A DNA stretch of 38,444 bases from Niabella sp. (GCA_017744795.1 JAGIAQ010000033.1:1-38444); one strand, 5' to 3'. Positions 1 to 8,335 are shown, numbered from the stretch's first letter. Program-made: numbers and translations. Notes: generated from the sequence alone by a model not told the origin.

Positions 1-108
1 GCCCAGCACACCGCTGGCGGCGCGATCGCCGTCGGCAGCGTGTTCGCCGTGGGTCAGAAGGTCGACGTGCAAGGCACCTCGATCGGCAAGGGCTACGCCG
101 GCACCTAA
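1..108 (+). CDS. rplC: Ribosomal protein L3 fragment (foreign, chimeric end of contig)
   Basis: Frame 1 reads through from the window edge and ends in [19 protein letters not shown], which matches the central region of bacterial ribosomal protein L3, where the family continues with IKR and a basic tail. Here a TAA follows at once (106-108), exactly where the sequence switches to typA. The first 60 bases are about 73% GC with GC-ending codons, unlike everything after base ~106. The fragment therefore seems to come from a high-GC bacterium, probably a gammaproteobacterium (inference), and not from this genome. It is not a functional gene. The L3 assignment is fairly secure; the donor taxon is a guess. 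Confidence 0.8.
   Translation, partial: AQHTAGGAIAVGSVFAVGQKVDVQGTSIGKGYAGT
97..106. other. Chimeric junction with short shared sequence (L3 to typA)
   Basis: Bases 97-105 (GCCGGCACC) fit both partners: codons Ala-Gly-Thr of L3 in frame 1 and Pro-Ala-Pro of TypA in the typA frame. Composition, codon use and reading frame all change here. A shared tract of about nine bases is typical of a false join in assembly or of a chimeric read. Confidence 0.75.
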
Positions 109-1333
109 AGTAGCCGAAGGACCGCTGCAAATGCAGATCACTTCTCTGGATTATTCTTCCTTCCTGGGCCGTATTGCTGTAGGAAAAGTAGGTCGCGGTG
201 TTATTAAAGAAGGGCAGCAGATCGCCCTGATGCAGGCAGAGGGAACAAAGAAGACCCGTGTAAAAGAACTGTATGTGTTTGAAGGGATGGGTAAGAAAAA
301 AGTGACTGAAGTGCAGGCCGGCGACCTTTGTGCAGTGGTAGGTATTGAAGATTTCAACATCGGCGATACTATTGCGGATGCGGAAAACCCTGAGGCATTG
401 CCCCGGATCAGCGTGGATGAACCTACAATGAATATGCTGTTCGGTATCAACAATTCTCCTTTTTATGGTAAGGATGGTAAGTTTGTTACCAGCCGCCACC
501 TGCGGGATCGTTTGGAGAAAGAAACTGAAAAGAACCTGGCGCTTCGCGTGGAAGAAAGCGAAGGCGGGGAAGCGTTCCTGGTTTACGGGCGTGGTATCCT
601 GCACCTGGGCGTATTGATCGAAACCATGCGCCGGGAAGGATATGAATTGACCGTAGGACAACCACAGGTGATCACTAAACAGATCGATGGCAAGAAATAC
701 GAACCTTTTGAAACCCTGGTGGTGGACGTACCAGAAGAATTTGCCAGCAAGGTAATTGACCTGGTAACCCGTCGCAAAGGGGAAATGCTGGTGATGGAAA
801 CCAAAGGGGAAATGCAGCACCTGGAGTTTGAAATACCTTCCCGTGGTTTGATCGGACTGCGTACGCAAATGCTGACCGCTACAACCGGAGAGGCAGTGAT
901 GGCGCACCGTTTTTCTGATTACCAGCCCTGGAAAGGTGTTATTCCCGGAAGGAACAACGGCGTGTTGATCTCCAAAAACCAAGGCAGAACCACCGGTTAT
1001 TCTATTGATAAATTACAAGACAGAGGTACTTTCTTTGTAGATCCGGGTGATGAAGTATATGCAGGGCAGGTACTGGCAGAGAACATCAAGCCCGGGGATC
1101 TGGTGGTGAACGCAACGGAAGAGAAGAAACTGACCAACCACCGTGCGAGCGGCAGTGATGATGCTACCCGCATCGCTCCCAAAACCCTGATGACGCTGGA
1201 AGAATGTATGGAGTATATCCAGCAGGATGAGTGCATCGAGGTAACACCTAACTTTATCCGGATGCGTAAAGTAGTGCTGGACGAAATTGAGCGGAACAAG
1301 ATCGCCAAAAAAATGGCGGCTGAATCTGTATAA
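98..1333 (+). CDS. typA: Ribosome-associated GTPase TypA/BipA, 5'-truncated
   Basis: Translation factor-like GTPase that binds the ribosome and acts in assembly and stress adaptation. About 411 residues of a normally ~600-residue protein are present. The typical TypA sequence around [19 protein letters not shown] can be read upstream of the first ATG (131), so that ATG is internal and the frame runs into the junction at ~98-106. The whole N-terminal GTPase domain (P-loop, switch regions, NKxD) is missing. What remains is the domain II beta-barrel (from [18 protein letters not shown]), the EF-G-like domains III and V ([18 protein letters not shown], then [13 protein letters not shown]) and the C-terminal domain. 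The truncation coincides with the L3 joint, so it reflects the contig end, not a real gene defect. A terminator follows 23 bases after the stop. Confidence 0.95.
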   Translation, partial: PAPKVAEGPLQMQITSLDYSSFLGRIAVGKVGRGVIKEGQQIALMQAEGTKKTRVKELYVFEGMGKKKVTEVQAGDLCAVVGIEDFNIGDTIADAENPEALPRISVDEPTMNMLFGINNSPFYGKDGKFVTSRHLRDRLEKETEKNLALRVEESEGGEAFLVYGRGILHLGVLIETMRREGYELTVGQPQVITKQIDGKKYEPFETLVVDVPEEFASKVIDLVTRRKGEMLVMETKGEMQHLEFEIPSRGLIGLRTQMLTATTGEAVMAHRFSDYQPWKGVIPGRNNGVLISKNQGRTTGYSIDKLQDRGTFFVDPGDEVYAGQVLAENIKPGDLVVNATEEKKLTNHRASGSDDATRIAPKTLMTLEECMEYIQQDECIEVTPNFIRMRKVVLDEIERNKIAKKMAAESV

Positions 1334-1356
1334 ATAATTTATAGATAAATAATTAT

Positions 1357-1389
1357 ACGCTTCCGGAGCCCTCCGGGAGCGTTTTTTTT
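1357..1389 (+). terminator. Rho-independent terminator of typA
   Basis: A 12-bp stem (1357-1368 with 1371-1382, one G-U pair) with a two-base loop is followed by eight T residues. It sits 23 bases after the typA stop on the same strand. Confidence 0.93.
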
Positions 1390-1469
1390 ACCGCCTCACC
1401 GCTTTTCCGGCAGCAGAATTTCATACCATAAACCGCAACAATTACGAAAGCTTTATTGTTTAAGAGAGA

Positions 1470-1477
1470 TATCTTTG
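1470..1477 (+). promoter_or_regulatory. Bacteroidota -7 box (TATCTTTG), near-leaderless
   Basis: Exact match to the TAnnTTTG consensus, ending four bases before the ATG at 1482. Transcription from it would begin at or next to the start codon. No clear -33 TTG was identified at the standard spacing. Confidence 0.7.
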
Positions 1478-1481
1478 CAGC

Positions 1482-1703
1482 ATGAAAAAAATAGTCCTGT
1501 TAACAGGTATTTTAATGATAAGTCTTTTTCGGGCAACACAATCCTTTGCCCAATGTTCTATCTGTACCAAAACGGCGCAGCAACTGGGCGACGGCCCCGC
1601 CCGGGGATTTAATACCGGCATCCTCTACCTCGCTTTTCTTCCTTTGGGGCTCATTGCCTTTTTCGGAATACGCTGGTGGATCAATGAAAAGAAGAGCTCC
1701 TAA
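1482..1703 (+). CDS. Small exported membrane protein with CxxC motif
   Basis: A 73-residue protein with a signal peptide (residues ~1-23, ending FAQ), then a CSIC motif at residues ~25-28 directly after the predicted cleavage site, the segment GFNTGILYLAFLPLG and one transmembrane helix (~47-66) ending in a basic tail. The layout suggests a small membrane-anchored periplasmic protein with a possible redox or metal-binding cysteine pair. I recall similar short proteins in Bacteroidota but cannot assign a function. It is a stand-alone unit: typA's terminator lies upstream and a long gap lies downstream. The -7 box directly before the ATG supports this start. Confidence 0.8.
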   Translation: MKKIVLLTGILMISLFRATQSFAQCSICTKTAQQLGDGPARGFNTGILYLAFLPLGLIAFFGIRWWINEKKSS

Positions 1704-1894
1704 AAATGAAAAATAAGAAATATTGAATAAGGAATGTAAGAGTAGATTGCGTTTCAGCATTGCAAATTTCTAATCTGAAACTTGGTGTCCTTTCTTATCT
1801 TATTTCCCGTTTTATTCCCTAATGTTCGCTCTTTTTGATGTTTCTGACTAGGGTAAAAGCATCTGATTTGCAAAAACGATTTTATTTAAATGGA

Positions 1895-1915
1895 TTTTGG
1901 CATAGTTTCTGCATC
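1895..1915 (+). promoter_or_regulatory. Sigma-54-like promoter, upstream copy
   Basis: TTTTGGCATAGTTTCTGCAT carries GG at 1899-1900 and GC at 1911-1912 with exactly ten bases between, the invariant -24/-12 geometry of RpoN promoters (consensus TGGCAC-N5-TTGC). The predicted start is near 1924. No coding region follows on this strand before 2113. The match is by eye only. Confidence 0.5.
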
Positions 1916-1990
1916 TAACAAACAGAAGTTCTTTATATAAAAAATGCAGTTACTGGTTCTTTTAAATTCTTTTAACAATTAAAGAATAAT

Positions 1991-2010
1991 ATTGGCAAGA
2001 ATCTTGCGTT
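1991..2010 (+). promoter_or_regulatory. Sigma-54-like promoter, downstream copy
   Basis: ATTGGCAAGAATCTTGCGTT matches TGGCAC-N5-TTGC at all but one core base; GG (1994-1995) and GC (2006-2007) are ten bases apart. The predicted start is near 2019. It lies ~95 bases after a second copy with the same geometry. An AT-rich inverted repeat (TTCTTT...AAAGAA, about 1967-1986) just upstream could be an activator site (speculative). Confidence 0.6.
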
Positions 2011-2018
2011 TATATAAG

Positions 2019-2113
2019 TATAACGAACATTTAGATTTAAAAAAGATAGTCAATTTTCTCATAAGCAGTTAGTTTTGGTTGCGACCCCTGTTTCCACAGG
2101 GGTCTATTTTTTT
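2019..2113 (+). ncRNA. Possible small RNA, sigma-54 driven
   Basis: The interval between the predicted sigma-54 start (~2019) and a strong terminator (2083-2113) is ~95 nt, has no ATG-led reading frame of note, and contains no annotated gene on this strand. The terminator has its T-run only on the plus strand, so it does not serve the convergent vanZ-like gene; something on the plus strand must end here. A read-through end for the small gene at 1482 is the alternative, although ~380 bases away. The 3' end overlaps the last codons of the vanZ-like gene in antisense. Confidence 0.45.
2083..2113 (+). terminator. Rho-independent terminator, plus strand
   Basis: Perfect 8-bp stem GACCCCTG/CAGGGGTC (2083-2090, 2097-2104) with a six-base loop, followed by TATTTTTTT. 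It overlaps the stop codon of the convergent minus-strand gene. The T-run is on the plus side only. Confidence 0.88.
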
Positions 2114-2478
2114 CTAAGCAGGTACTTGCTCGCCAGCAATCCAATTATACAGCCTACTCCATCGGCGGCCATGTCGGTCACGTCAAAGGAACGTCCCGGG
2201 ATCCAGTATTTCTGTACAAATTCCATGAGGATACCATAGGCTAATGCCACAACGCCAACAATAATAAATTTTTTAAAGGGAGTGATCTGTTTCCCTCCGG
2301 CCAGCCAGGCATCCCATAAAAAAACAAGTAGGGCAAACATGCCGATATGCACCCATTTGTCGAAATGGATCTTTTCCAAAAAATCGGCTTTAGGAAAGTC
2401 AGATCCCGGAAGCGTTAGCAGGATAACGGTAACGATAAAATAAATCAGTGCAATAATTAAAATGAATTTCCTTTTCAT
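2104..2478 (-). CDS. VanZ-family membrane protein
   Basis: Small integral membrane protein of 124 residues from the preferred ATG at 2478 (a start ten codons upstream, at 2508, gives an unlikely extension). There are four hydrophobic segments: ~3-21, ~46-62, ~73-93 and ~106-120. VanZ-like signatures are DKWVHIGMFALLVFL in the second segment, GILMEFVQKYWIPGRSFDVTDMAAD and the final GxxxGLLAS helix. The family is named for VanZ of enterococcal teicoplanin resistance, but most members have no known role. It lies 79 bases after gcvH on the same strand, a pairing I recall from other Bacteroidota, and is probably co-transcribed with it. Confidence 0.85.
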   Translation of the reverse strand: MKRKFILIIALIYFIVTVILLTLPGSDFPKADFLEKIHFDKWVHIGMFALLVFLWDAWLAGGKQITPFKKFIIVGVVALAYGILMEFVQKYWIPGRSFDVTDMAADGVGCIIGLLASKYLLRKK

Positions 2479-2557
2479 AATAGTAGAGAGGAGATATAAA
2501 AAAACCATTTACTGCAGAACAGCAAATGGCTATGTAGTAATTTATTTGAGCGGCTGA

Positions 2558-2935
2558 TTAACCAACCAATGCCTCATATCCCGCAGCATCCAGCAGTGCA
2601 TCCACCGCGGCCGGGTCGTTAACTTTCATTTTGATCATCCAGCCATCGCCATAAGGATCGGTGTTGACCAGCTCCGGGGCATTGGCCAGGGCGTCATTCA
2701 ATTCGGTAATGGTACCATCAACAGGCAAAAAGAGGTCAGACACTGTTTTTACTGCTTCAACCGTACCAAAAACAGCACCCGCCTGCAGGGCCTTGCCAAT
2801 GGTTTCTACCTCCACATAAACAATATCGCCCAACTCCCGCTGCGCAAAATCTGTAATGCCGATGGTGGCCACATCGCCCTCCAGGCTAATCCACTCATGA
2901 TCTTTGGTATAACGCAATGTTTCAGGATAACTCAT
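2558..2935 (-). CDS. gcvH: Glycine cleavage system H protein
   Basis: Lipoyl carrier of the glycine cleavage system. It shuttles the aminomethyl group from the P protein (GcvP) to GcvT and electrons to the L protein in the cytoplasm. At 125 residues it is normal length. The lipoylation motif GTVEAVKTVSDLFLPVDG is present with the modified lysine at about residue 63, and the conserved start (RYTKDHEWI) and end (DPYGDGWMIKMK) are clear. gcvP and gcvT are not in the window, so the system is dispersed. A vanZ-like gene follows on the same strand. Confidence 0.97.
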   Translation of the reverse strand: MSYPETLRYTKDHEWISLEGDVATIGITDFAQRELGDIVYVEVETIGKALQAGAVFGTVEAVKTVSDLFLPVDGTITELNDALANAPELVNTDPYGDGWMIKMKVNDPAAVDALLDAAGYEALVG

Positions 2936-3109
2936 AACAATAATTTAGGGCACAAATATGCGCTATAATTCCCGTTTTGCAGCAATAAATTTTCCACTTG
3001 TTAAATTCTATAAAAAGCATTGGTTCGGGTGTAACATTTTTCCCGTTTTTTCGACTTTGTGGTTTACGAGATCTCCGCGGGTTGTAAATAGCCCAACCAC
3101 TTAAATGGC

Positions 3110-3150
3110 GTTTTATCCCAATTACGGGATGTTTTACCCCATTTACCGGA
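3110..3150 (+). promoter_or_regulatory. 21-bp direct repeats upstream of receptor 1 (LytTR-like operator)
   Basis: GTTTTATCCC (3110-3119) recurs as GTTTTACCCC (3131-3140), and AATTACGGGA (3120-3129) recurs as ATTTACCGGA (3141-3150); both pairs are offset by exactly 21 bp. The last element ends 30 bp before the -7 box at 3180, the same geometry as upstream of receptor 3. LytTR-type regulators bind paired ~9-bp direct repeats two helical turns apart. The regulator type is inference. Confidence 0.55.
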
Positions 3151-3179
3151 AATAGGTGGTCAGGGGCAGCACATAAGAA

Positions 3180-3187
3180 TAGTTTTG
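3180..3187 (+). promoter_or_regulatory. -7 box (TAGTTTTG) of receptor 1
   Basis: Matches TAnnTTTG and leaves a short leader to the ATG at 3207. No clear -33 TTG was found, which fits a promoter that needs an activator bound at the repeats upstream. Confidence 0.6.
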
Positions 3188-3206
3188 TTGCCATAACAAT
3201 AACACA

Positions 3207-5645
3207 ATGAGAAAAATTATTTTGCTTGGATTGAGTTTATGGAGCATTGTAACACACGCCCAGCATCTATCCGGAAAAGTAACCGACGCGGAACATAAGC
3301 CGTTGGAAAAAGCATCCGTAGCACTTTTAAAAGCCGCAGACTCTTCTGTTGTAGTAGTGAAAGCGACCGGGAAGGACGGTGGTTTTCTCTTTGACAAAGT
3401 GCCACAAGGAACTTATCTGCTGACCGCATCAACCGTTGGATATGCAAAAAGTTATTCTGACACCCTTACGTTTGCCGGAGACGCGATCACAATGGCGCCA
3501 ATCGTATTGCAGAAGGCCAGCACCCAGCTTGCCGGGGTGGTGGTTACAGCAAAGCGCCCGCCTGTTGAGGTTAAAGCCGGCAAAACGGTGGTAAATGTGG
3601 AAGCTTCTCCTTCCAATGCGGGGTTAAATGTGCTCGAGATCCTGGCAAAATCGCCCGGTGTATCGGTGGATAATGATGATAATATAAGCCTGAAGGGAAA
3701 AGGCGGCGTGCTGATACTGATCGATGGAAAACCCACCTATCTCAGCGGAACCAACCTGGCCGCCTTTTTAAAAAGTATACAGGCCAGCGGATTGGACCAG
3801 ATTGAAATTATGACCAACCCGCCTGCAAAATATGATGCGGCGGGCAACGCAGGGGTGATCAATATAAAGACCAAAAAGGGAACCGTACGGGGGTTGAACG
3901 GCAATGTGAACCTGAATTATGGACAGGGATTTTACCCGAAATATAACGGCGGCTTTAACCTGAACTACCGGTACAACAAGGTGAATGTGTTTGGCAGTTA
4001 TAATGGCGGCGCCTGGGAAGGTTTGGGTACGTTAACCATCAACCGAAATTTTTATAAAGACAACGCTCTAACCGGCTCTTCAGATCAGATTACACAGCGG
4101 CATAATAAAAGCAGCTGGCATAATGCGAAGCTGGGAGTAGATTACTTTTTTTCAAAAAAGGATGTAGCCGGCATTGTGATAAGCGGCAATATCAATCCCT
4201 GGAACAGCTGGCAAAACAGCACTTCGAACCTGAGGGATGTTGATAAAACGATCAATACAACCCTGGCTTCTGAAGCCTATAACGCCAATAAATCAAAAAA
4301 TATTACCACCAACCTCAATTATAAGCACAGTTTTGATTCCCTGGGAAGAGAGCTTTCCATGGATATTGACCAGGGCTATTATGAAAGCCGGGGCAATAAT
4401 ACCCTGGCAACAAAAGTGTTTAATCCGGACCATAGCCAGCGCGGCAATACGGTTTTATTAAATGGGAATTTGCCTTCCGTAATTAAAATATATAGCGGTA
4501 AAATAGATTACGTGCATCCCTTCAGCAAAACGATGAAGCTGGAAGCAGGAGTGAAAAGCAGTTTCGTCAATACAGATAATAACGTCAACTATCTGCGCGA
4601 TACGAGTACCGGCTGGTTTATGGACCTTCAGCGGACGAACCATTTTATTTATAAAGAGAATATCAATGCGGCCTATACGATATTAACGGCAACCATAAAA
4701 AAATGGGAGCTTACCGCCGGTTTACGGCTGGAGAACACGAACGCACAGGGAACACAAATGCAGAATGATTCCAGCTTTAAAAGAAACTATACAAACCTGT
4801 TTCCCAACGCCGGTGCGGTATACAACGTAAATGACAAGAATCAGCTGAGTTTGAGTTACAGTCGCCGCATTCGCCGGCCCGATTATAGCGACCTGAACCC
4901 GTTTATCTTCTTCCTGGATTCACTCACCTACGGCCAGGGAAACCCCTATCTGCAGCCGGAGTTTTCCAATAATATTGAAATGAGCCATACGCTTAATCAT
5001 TTTTTAACCACCACTATCAACTATACACAAACCACCAATATCATCACCCAAATATTAAAACAGAACACCGAAAAGAAAACAACCTTCCAGACACAGGAAA
5101 ATTTTGCACGGAGACGGCAATGGGGGCTTTCTGTTTCGGCCAATAAACAATTGAAAAAATGGTGGAACCTGAACGTGTACACCAATGTTTTTAATAACCG
5201 GTATGATGGCTTGTACAATAACGGAACACAAAATATTCCTGTAACCCTGAATGTGGCTGGTTTTTCGGGCAACCTGAGCAGCAGCTTCAGCTTTGCCAAA
5301 ACCTGGACCACCGAGCTCAGCGGCTGGTACACTTCCAGTGCATCCGAAGGGCTTTTGGTGGGCGGCCGGATGGGCGCGATGAATATTGATCTGGCAAAAC
5401 AGATCCTCAAGAAGAACGGAACTATTAAGATAGGGGTGCGGGATCTTTTCCGTACGCAAAACTTTAGCGGCTATTCCCGTTATGCGGATGTGGACATAGA
5501 TGTGCGGAATGACAGAAGAAAAGACGCCCGTCAGTATAATATTTCATTCACTTATAAATTCGGGAAAAACAATATTGCCCCGGCCCGACGCAGAACGGGT
5601 GGCGCAGGCGATGAGCAAAGCCGGGTGAAAAGTGGGGGTAACTAA
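3207..5645 (+). CDS. TonB-dependent receptor-like outer membrane protein, paralog 1
   Basis: An 812-residue outer-membrane protein. In order: signal peptide (1-19, ending THAQ), carboxypeptidase-regulatory-like beta-sandwich (~20-105), the linker GVVVTAKRPPVEVKAGKTVVNVEAS, a plug domain (~125-225, with KGKGGVLILIDGKPTYLSG and PPAKYDAAGNAGVINIKTK), then a long 'OMP beta-barrel family' domain (RRIRRPDYSDLNPF, GNPYLQPEF) ending FTYKFGKNN plus a ~25-residue polar tail. This subfamily differs from SusC: no SusD partner is adjacent, and the substrate cannot be told from sequence. It is the first of three tandem paralogs; paralog 2 is clearly the closest relative and shares the unusual end GDEQ-RVKSGGN. 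Confidence 0.92.
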   Translation: MRKIILLGLSLWSIVTHAQHLSGKVTDAEHKPLEKASVALLKAADSSVVVVKATGKDGGFLFDKVPQGTYLLTASTVGYAKSYSDTLTFAGDAITMAPIVLQKASTQLAGVVVTAKRPPVEVKAGKTVVNVEASPSNAGLNVLEILAKSPGVSVDNDDNISLKGKGGVLILIDGKPTYLSGTNLAAFLKSIQASGLDQIEIMTNPPAKYDAAGNAGVINIKTKKGTVRGLNGNVNLNYGQGFYPKYNGGFNLNYRYNKVNVFGSYNGGAWEGLGTLTINRNFYKDNALTGSSDQITQRHNKSSWHNAKLGVDYFFSKKDVAGIVISGNINPWNSWQNSTSNLRDVDKTINTTLASEAYNANKSKNITTNLNYKHSFDSLGRELSMDIDQGYYESRGNNTLATKVFNPDHSQRGNTVLLNGNLPSVIKIYSGKIDYVHPFSKTMKLEAGVKSSFVNTDNNVNYLRDTSTGWFMDLQRTNHFIYKENINAAYTILTATIKKWELTAGLRLENTNAQGTQMQNDSSFKRNYTNLFPNAGAVYNVNDKNQLSLSYSRRIRRPDYSDLNPFIFFLDSLTYGQGNPYLQPEFSNNIEMSHTLNHFLTTTINYTQTTNIITQILKQNTEKKTTFQTQENFARRRQWGLSVSANKQLKKWWNLNVYTNVFNNRYDGLYNNGTQNIPVTLNVAGFSGNLSSSFSFAKTWTTELSGWYTSSASEGLLVGGRMGAMNIDLAKQILKKNGTIKIGVRDLFRTQNFSGYSRYADVDIDVRNDRRKDARQYNISFTYKFGKNNIAPARRRTGGAGDEQSRVKSGGN

Positions 5646-5657
5646 CCCGGCAGGCGG

Positions 5658-5667
5658 CCTTTTATCG
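5658..5667 (+). promoter_or_regulatory. Single half-site-like element before receptor 2
   Basis: CCTTTTATCG resembles the CCNTTTATCGG elements before receptor 3, but no convincing partner 21 bp away is present and it lies ~70 bp before the -7 box. It may be a decayed operator or chance. Confidence 0.25.
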
Positions 5668-5737
5668 CGTAATAGGACCATTGAACAAAAAACTACAATA
5701 TTAACATGATAAATGATAACCACATGAGCCGCCGGCC

Positions 5738-5745
5738 TAATTTTG
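5738..5745 (+). promoter_or_regulatory. -7 box (TAATTTTG) of receptor 2
   Basis: TAnnTTTG match located inside the region that a longer reading of the gene (start 5706) would translate. It therefore argues for the downstream ATG at 5775 and a leader of ~25 nt. Confidence 0.55.
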
Positions 5746-5774
5746 CACCTCAGTTAAAAGAGCTAATTAAATTT

Positions 5775-8207
5775 ATGAGAGTACCAACACTATTTCTATT
5801 AATCGCCATGCAAACAACCGTGCAGGCTCAAAGTATTTCGGGAACCGTCGCCGGAACCGATCGCCAGCCGGTGGAAAAAGCATCCGTTTCCCTGCTACAG
5901 GCAAAAGATTCAGCTGTAATCACCACAACGGCTACTGATAAAGCCGGACGGTTTCGTTTTGATAAGATAAAAGCGGGCAGCTGCCTTATTCTGGCGTCCA
6001 GTGTTGGGCATATGCCAATATATTCATCGCTTATCAACCTGGATCAATCTGCTATTGCAATTGATACTCTTATTCTTGAAAAAGCAACTACTCAAATGAA
6101 AGGAGTGGTCGTTACCGCTAAAAGACCTCCCTTTGAAGTAAAGGCTGGAAAGACGGTGGTAAATGTGGATGCTTCCCCAACCAATTCCGGTTTAAATGTG
6201 CTGGAGCTGCTGGAAAAATCGCCCGGCGTTTCTGTAGACAACGATGGAAATGTAAGTTTGAAGGGGAAGGCAGGCGTTACCATTCTGGTTGATGGAAAAC
6301 CCACCTATATGAGCGGTCAGCAGCTGACCAATTTTTTAAAAAGCATGCAGAGCAGCCAGCTGGATCAGATCGAGATCATGACGGCGCCGCCCGCAAAATA
6401 TGATGCAGCGGGCAATTCCGGGGTCATCAATATCAAAACCAAAAAGGGTACTATAAAAGGTATGAACGGTACCGCTAATGTTGGTTATGATCAGGGCTTT
6501 TATCCGCGCTACAATGCCGGACTCAATATCAACTACCGCAACGACAAGCTGAATATTTTTGGTGGTTATGAAGGAGGGCACTGGGATAATAAAGGATCAC
6601 TTTATTTAAACCGGAAATTTATCGACCCCAATACTAATGCTGTCACCGGAACATCAGATCAGCTTTCCGCCCGGCGCAACTTTGGCAACTATAATAACCT
6701 GAAGGCTGGAATGGATTATAATTTCACCAAAAAAGATGTGGCAGGCTTTGTGGTGAACGGCGGATTTGGCCAGTGGAATGAGGAGCAGAACAGTCCGTCC
6801 AATATTCGCTATCCCGACGGAACAATTAATTACAAACTGTTATCCATAGGAAAAAATAAAGGCGACTTTAGTAATATAACCACCAATCTGAATTACAAGC
6901 ACAGCTTTGATTCGGCAGGTAAAGAATTATCGGTAGATCTGGATCAGGCCTACTACAATAACAAAGGGCTGGCAACGCTGCAAACAAAGGCATTGGATGC
7001 TCATGATGTTCAAAACGGAAATATCGTGAACCTGCTGGGACACCAGCCTTCGGAAATCAATATTTACAGCTTTAAAACGGACTATGTACATCCCTTTAAT
7101 AAAACGGCAAAGCTGGAAGCCGGTATTAAAACGAGTTTTGTAAATACCAATAACCGCGTGGAATACCAGCGCGATACCAGCACGGGCTGGTTTCCGGACC
7201 TTGCCCGGAGCAATCATTTTATTTACAAGGAAAACATCAATGCGGCCTATGCCACGCTTTCAAAAACAGTGAAAAAATGGGAGCTGACGGGTGGGCTGCG
7301 GGTGGAGAACACCAGCTCGAAGGGAGACCTGATCACCGGGGATTCTATTTTTAAACGCAATTATACTAACCTGTTTCCCACTGCCGCAATCGGTTTTACC
7401 GCAAATGATAAAAACCAGTTTAATATAAGTTATAACCGGCGGATCACGCGCCCGGACTACGATAACCTGAACCCCTTTGTCTATTTCCTGGACTCGCTGA
7501 CCTTTGGTAAGGGAAACCCTTATTTGAAACCGCAGTTCACCAATAATATTGAGTTGAGCCACACGTTTAAAAAATTCCTGACTACAACGCTGAACTATAC
7601 GGTTACGAACGACATCATTACCCAGTTATTGAAACAGGAGGGCGACAAAACCTTTCAGACCAATGAAAACTTCAGCAAGATGCGGCAGCTGGGCATTGCT
7701 GTTACGGCCAACTTCCCCGTGACCAAATGGTGGAACCTGAACCTGTATACTAATTTGTATAACAATGACTTTGAGGGCTTGTACAACGACGGGCATAAAA
7801 ATTACCCGGTATCGCTGCACATAACTTCTTTTACGGGTAATGGAACGTCTACAATGACCTTTGCTAAATTATGGGCCTTTGAATTGAGCGGCTGGTATCG
7901 CAGCAAGGCCACCGAAGGGCTGATGGTATCCAATAGCATGGGCGCACTGAACGCGGCGCTCTCCTATAAAGTAATGAAAGAAAAAGGAACAGTAAAAGTT
8001 GGCGTTCGTGATATTTTTAAAACCCAGATATTTAGTGGTTATGCGCGTTATGCGATTGTGGATACGGATCTTAAAGAATCCAGGGATAGCCGCCAGTTTA
8101 ACTTATCCTTTACCTACAAATTCGGAAAGAATAATATCGCTCCTGTACGTAACCGCCGCAGCGGCGCCGGGGATGAGCAAAACCGGGTAAAAAGCGGAGG
8201 AAACTAA
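5775..8207 (+). CDS. TonB-dependent receptor-like outer membrane protein, paralog 2
   Basis: The preferred start is the ATG at 5775. It gives 810 residues beginning MRVPTLFLLIAMQTTVQAQ, a proper signal peptide; the in-frame ATG at 5706 adds 23 residues that would bury it and contains a promoter box. Domain order matches paralog 1: regulatory-like domain, GVVVTAKRPPFEVKAGKTVVNV linker, plug (KGKAGVTILVDGKPTYMSG, PPAKYDAAGNSGVINIKTKKGT), barrel (RRITRPDYDNLNPFVYFLDSLT, GNPYLKPQF) and the polar tail GDEQNRVKSGGN. Identity to paralog 1 runs over nearly the full length, indicating recent tandem duplication. The substrate is unknown and no SusD-like lipoprotein is nearby. Confidence 0.92.
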   Translation: MRVPTLFLLIAMQTTVQAQSISGTVAGTDRQPVEKASVSLLQAKDSAVITTTATDKAGRFRFDKIKAGSCLILASSVGHMPIYSSLINLDQSAIAIDTLILEKATTQMKGVVVTAKRPPFEVKAGKTVVNVDASPTNSGLNVLELLEKSPGVSVDNDGNVSLKGKAGVTILVDGKPTYMSGQQLTNFLKSMQSSQLDQIEIMTAPPAKYDAAGNSGVINIKTKKGTIKGMNGTANVGYDQGFYPRYNAGLNINYRNDKLNIFGGYEGGHWDNKGSLYLNRKFIDPNTNAVTGTSDQLSARRNFGNYNNLKAGMDYNFTKKDVAGFVVNGGFGQWNEEQNSPSNIRYPDGTINYKLLSIGKNKGDFSNITTNLNYKHSFDSAGKELSVDLDQAYYNNKGLATLQTKALDAHDVQNGNIVNLLGHQPSEINIYSFKTDYVHPFNKTAKLEAGIKTSFVNTNNRVEYQRDTSTGWFPDLARSNHFIYKENINAAYATLSKTVKKWELTGGLRVENTSSKGDLITGDSIFKRNYTNLFPTAAIGFTANDKNQFNISYNRRITRPDYDNLNPFVYFLDSLTFGKGNPYLKPQFTNNIELSHTFKKFLTTTLNYTVTNDIITQLLKQEGDKTFQTNENFSKMRQLGIAVTANFPVTKWWNLNLYTNLYNNDFEGLYNDGHKNYPVSLHITSFTGNGTSTMTFAKLWAFELSGWYRSKATEGLMVSNSMGALNAALSYKVMKEKGTVKVGVRDIFKTQIFSGYARYAIVDTDLKESRDSRQFNLSFTYKFGKNNIAPVRNRRSGAGDEQNRVKSGGN

Positions 8208-8239
8208 AGCCGGGATCTGTTCACCCGAAAAAAACAACC

Positions 8240-8270
8240 ATTTATCGGAGCTTAGTTGCCGTTTATCGGA
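8240..8270 (+). promoter_or_regulatory. 21-bp direct repeats upstream of receptor 3 (LytTR-like operator)
   Basis: ATTTATCGGA (8240-8249) and GTTTATCGGA (8261-8270) are offset by exactly 21 bp and end 30 bp before the -7 box at 8300, the same position as the repeats before receptor 1. The first is preceded by CC and the second by GCC, giving a consensus near CCNTTTAYCGGA. Confidence 0.6.
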
Positions 8271-8299
8271 AACGGCTTCCTTATACTGTTAGTGGGCAA

Positions 8300-8307
8300 T
8301 AGATTTG
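8300..8307 (+). promoter_or_regulatory. -7 box (TAGATTTG) of receptor 3
   Basis: TAnnTTTG match 28 nt before the ATG at 8336, placed 30 bp after the direct-repeat operator. Confidence 0.6.
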
Positions 8308-8335
8308 CCAAATAAAACACAAACCAACAAAAATT

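Noticed and set aside
2922-3194. Minus-strand frame of 90 codons upstream of gcvH
   Set aside because: Lies over the gcvH leader and the receptor 1 operator region, with no family resemblance.
5706-5774. Upstream extension of receptor 2
   Set aside because: It would hide a clear signal peptide and contains a -7 promoter box; the start at 5775 is better.
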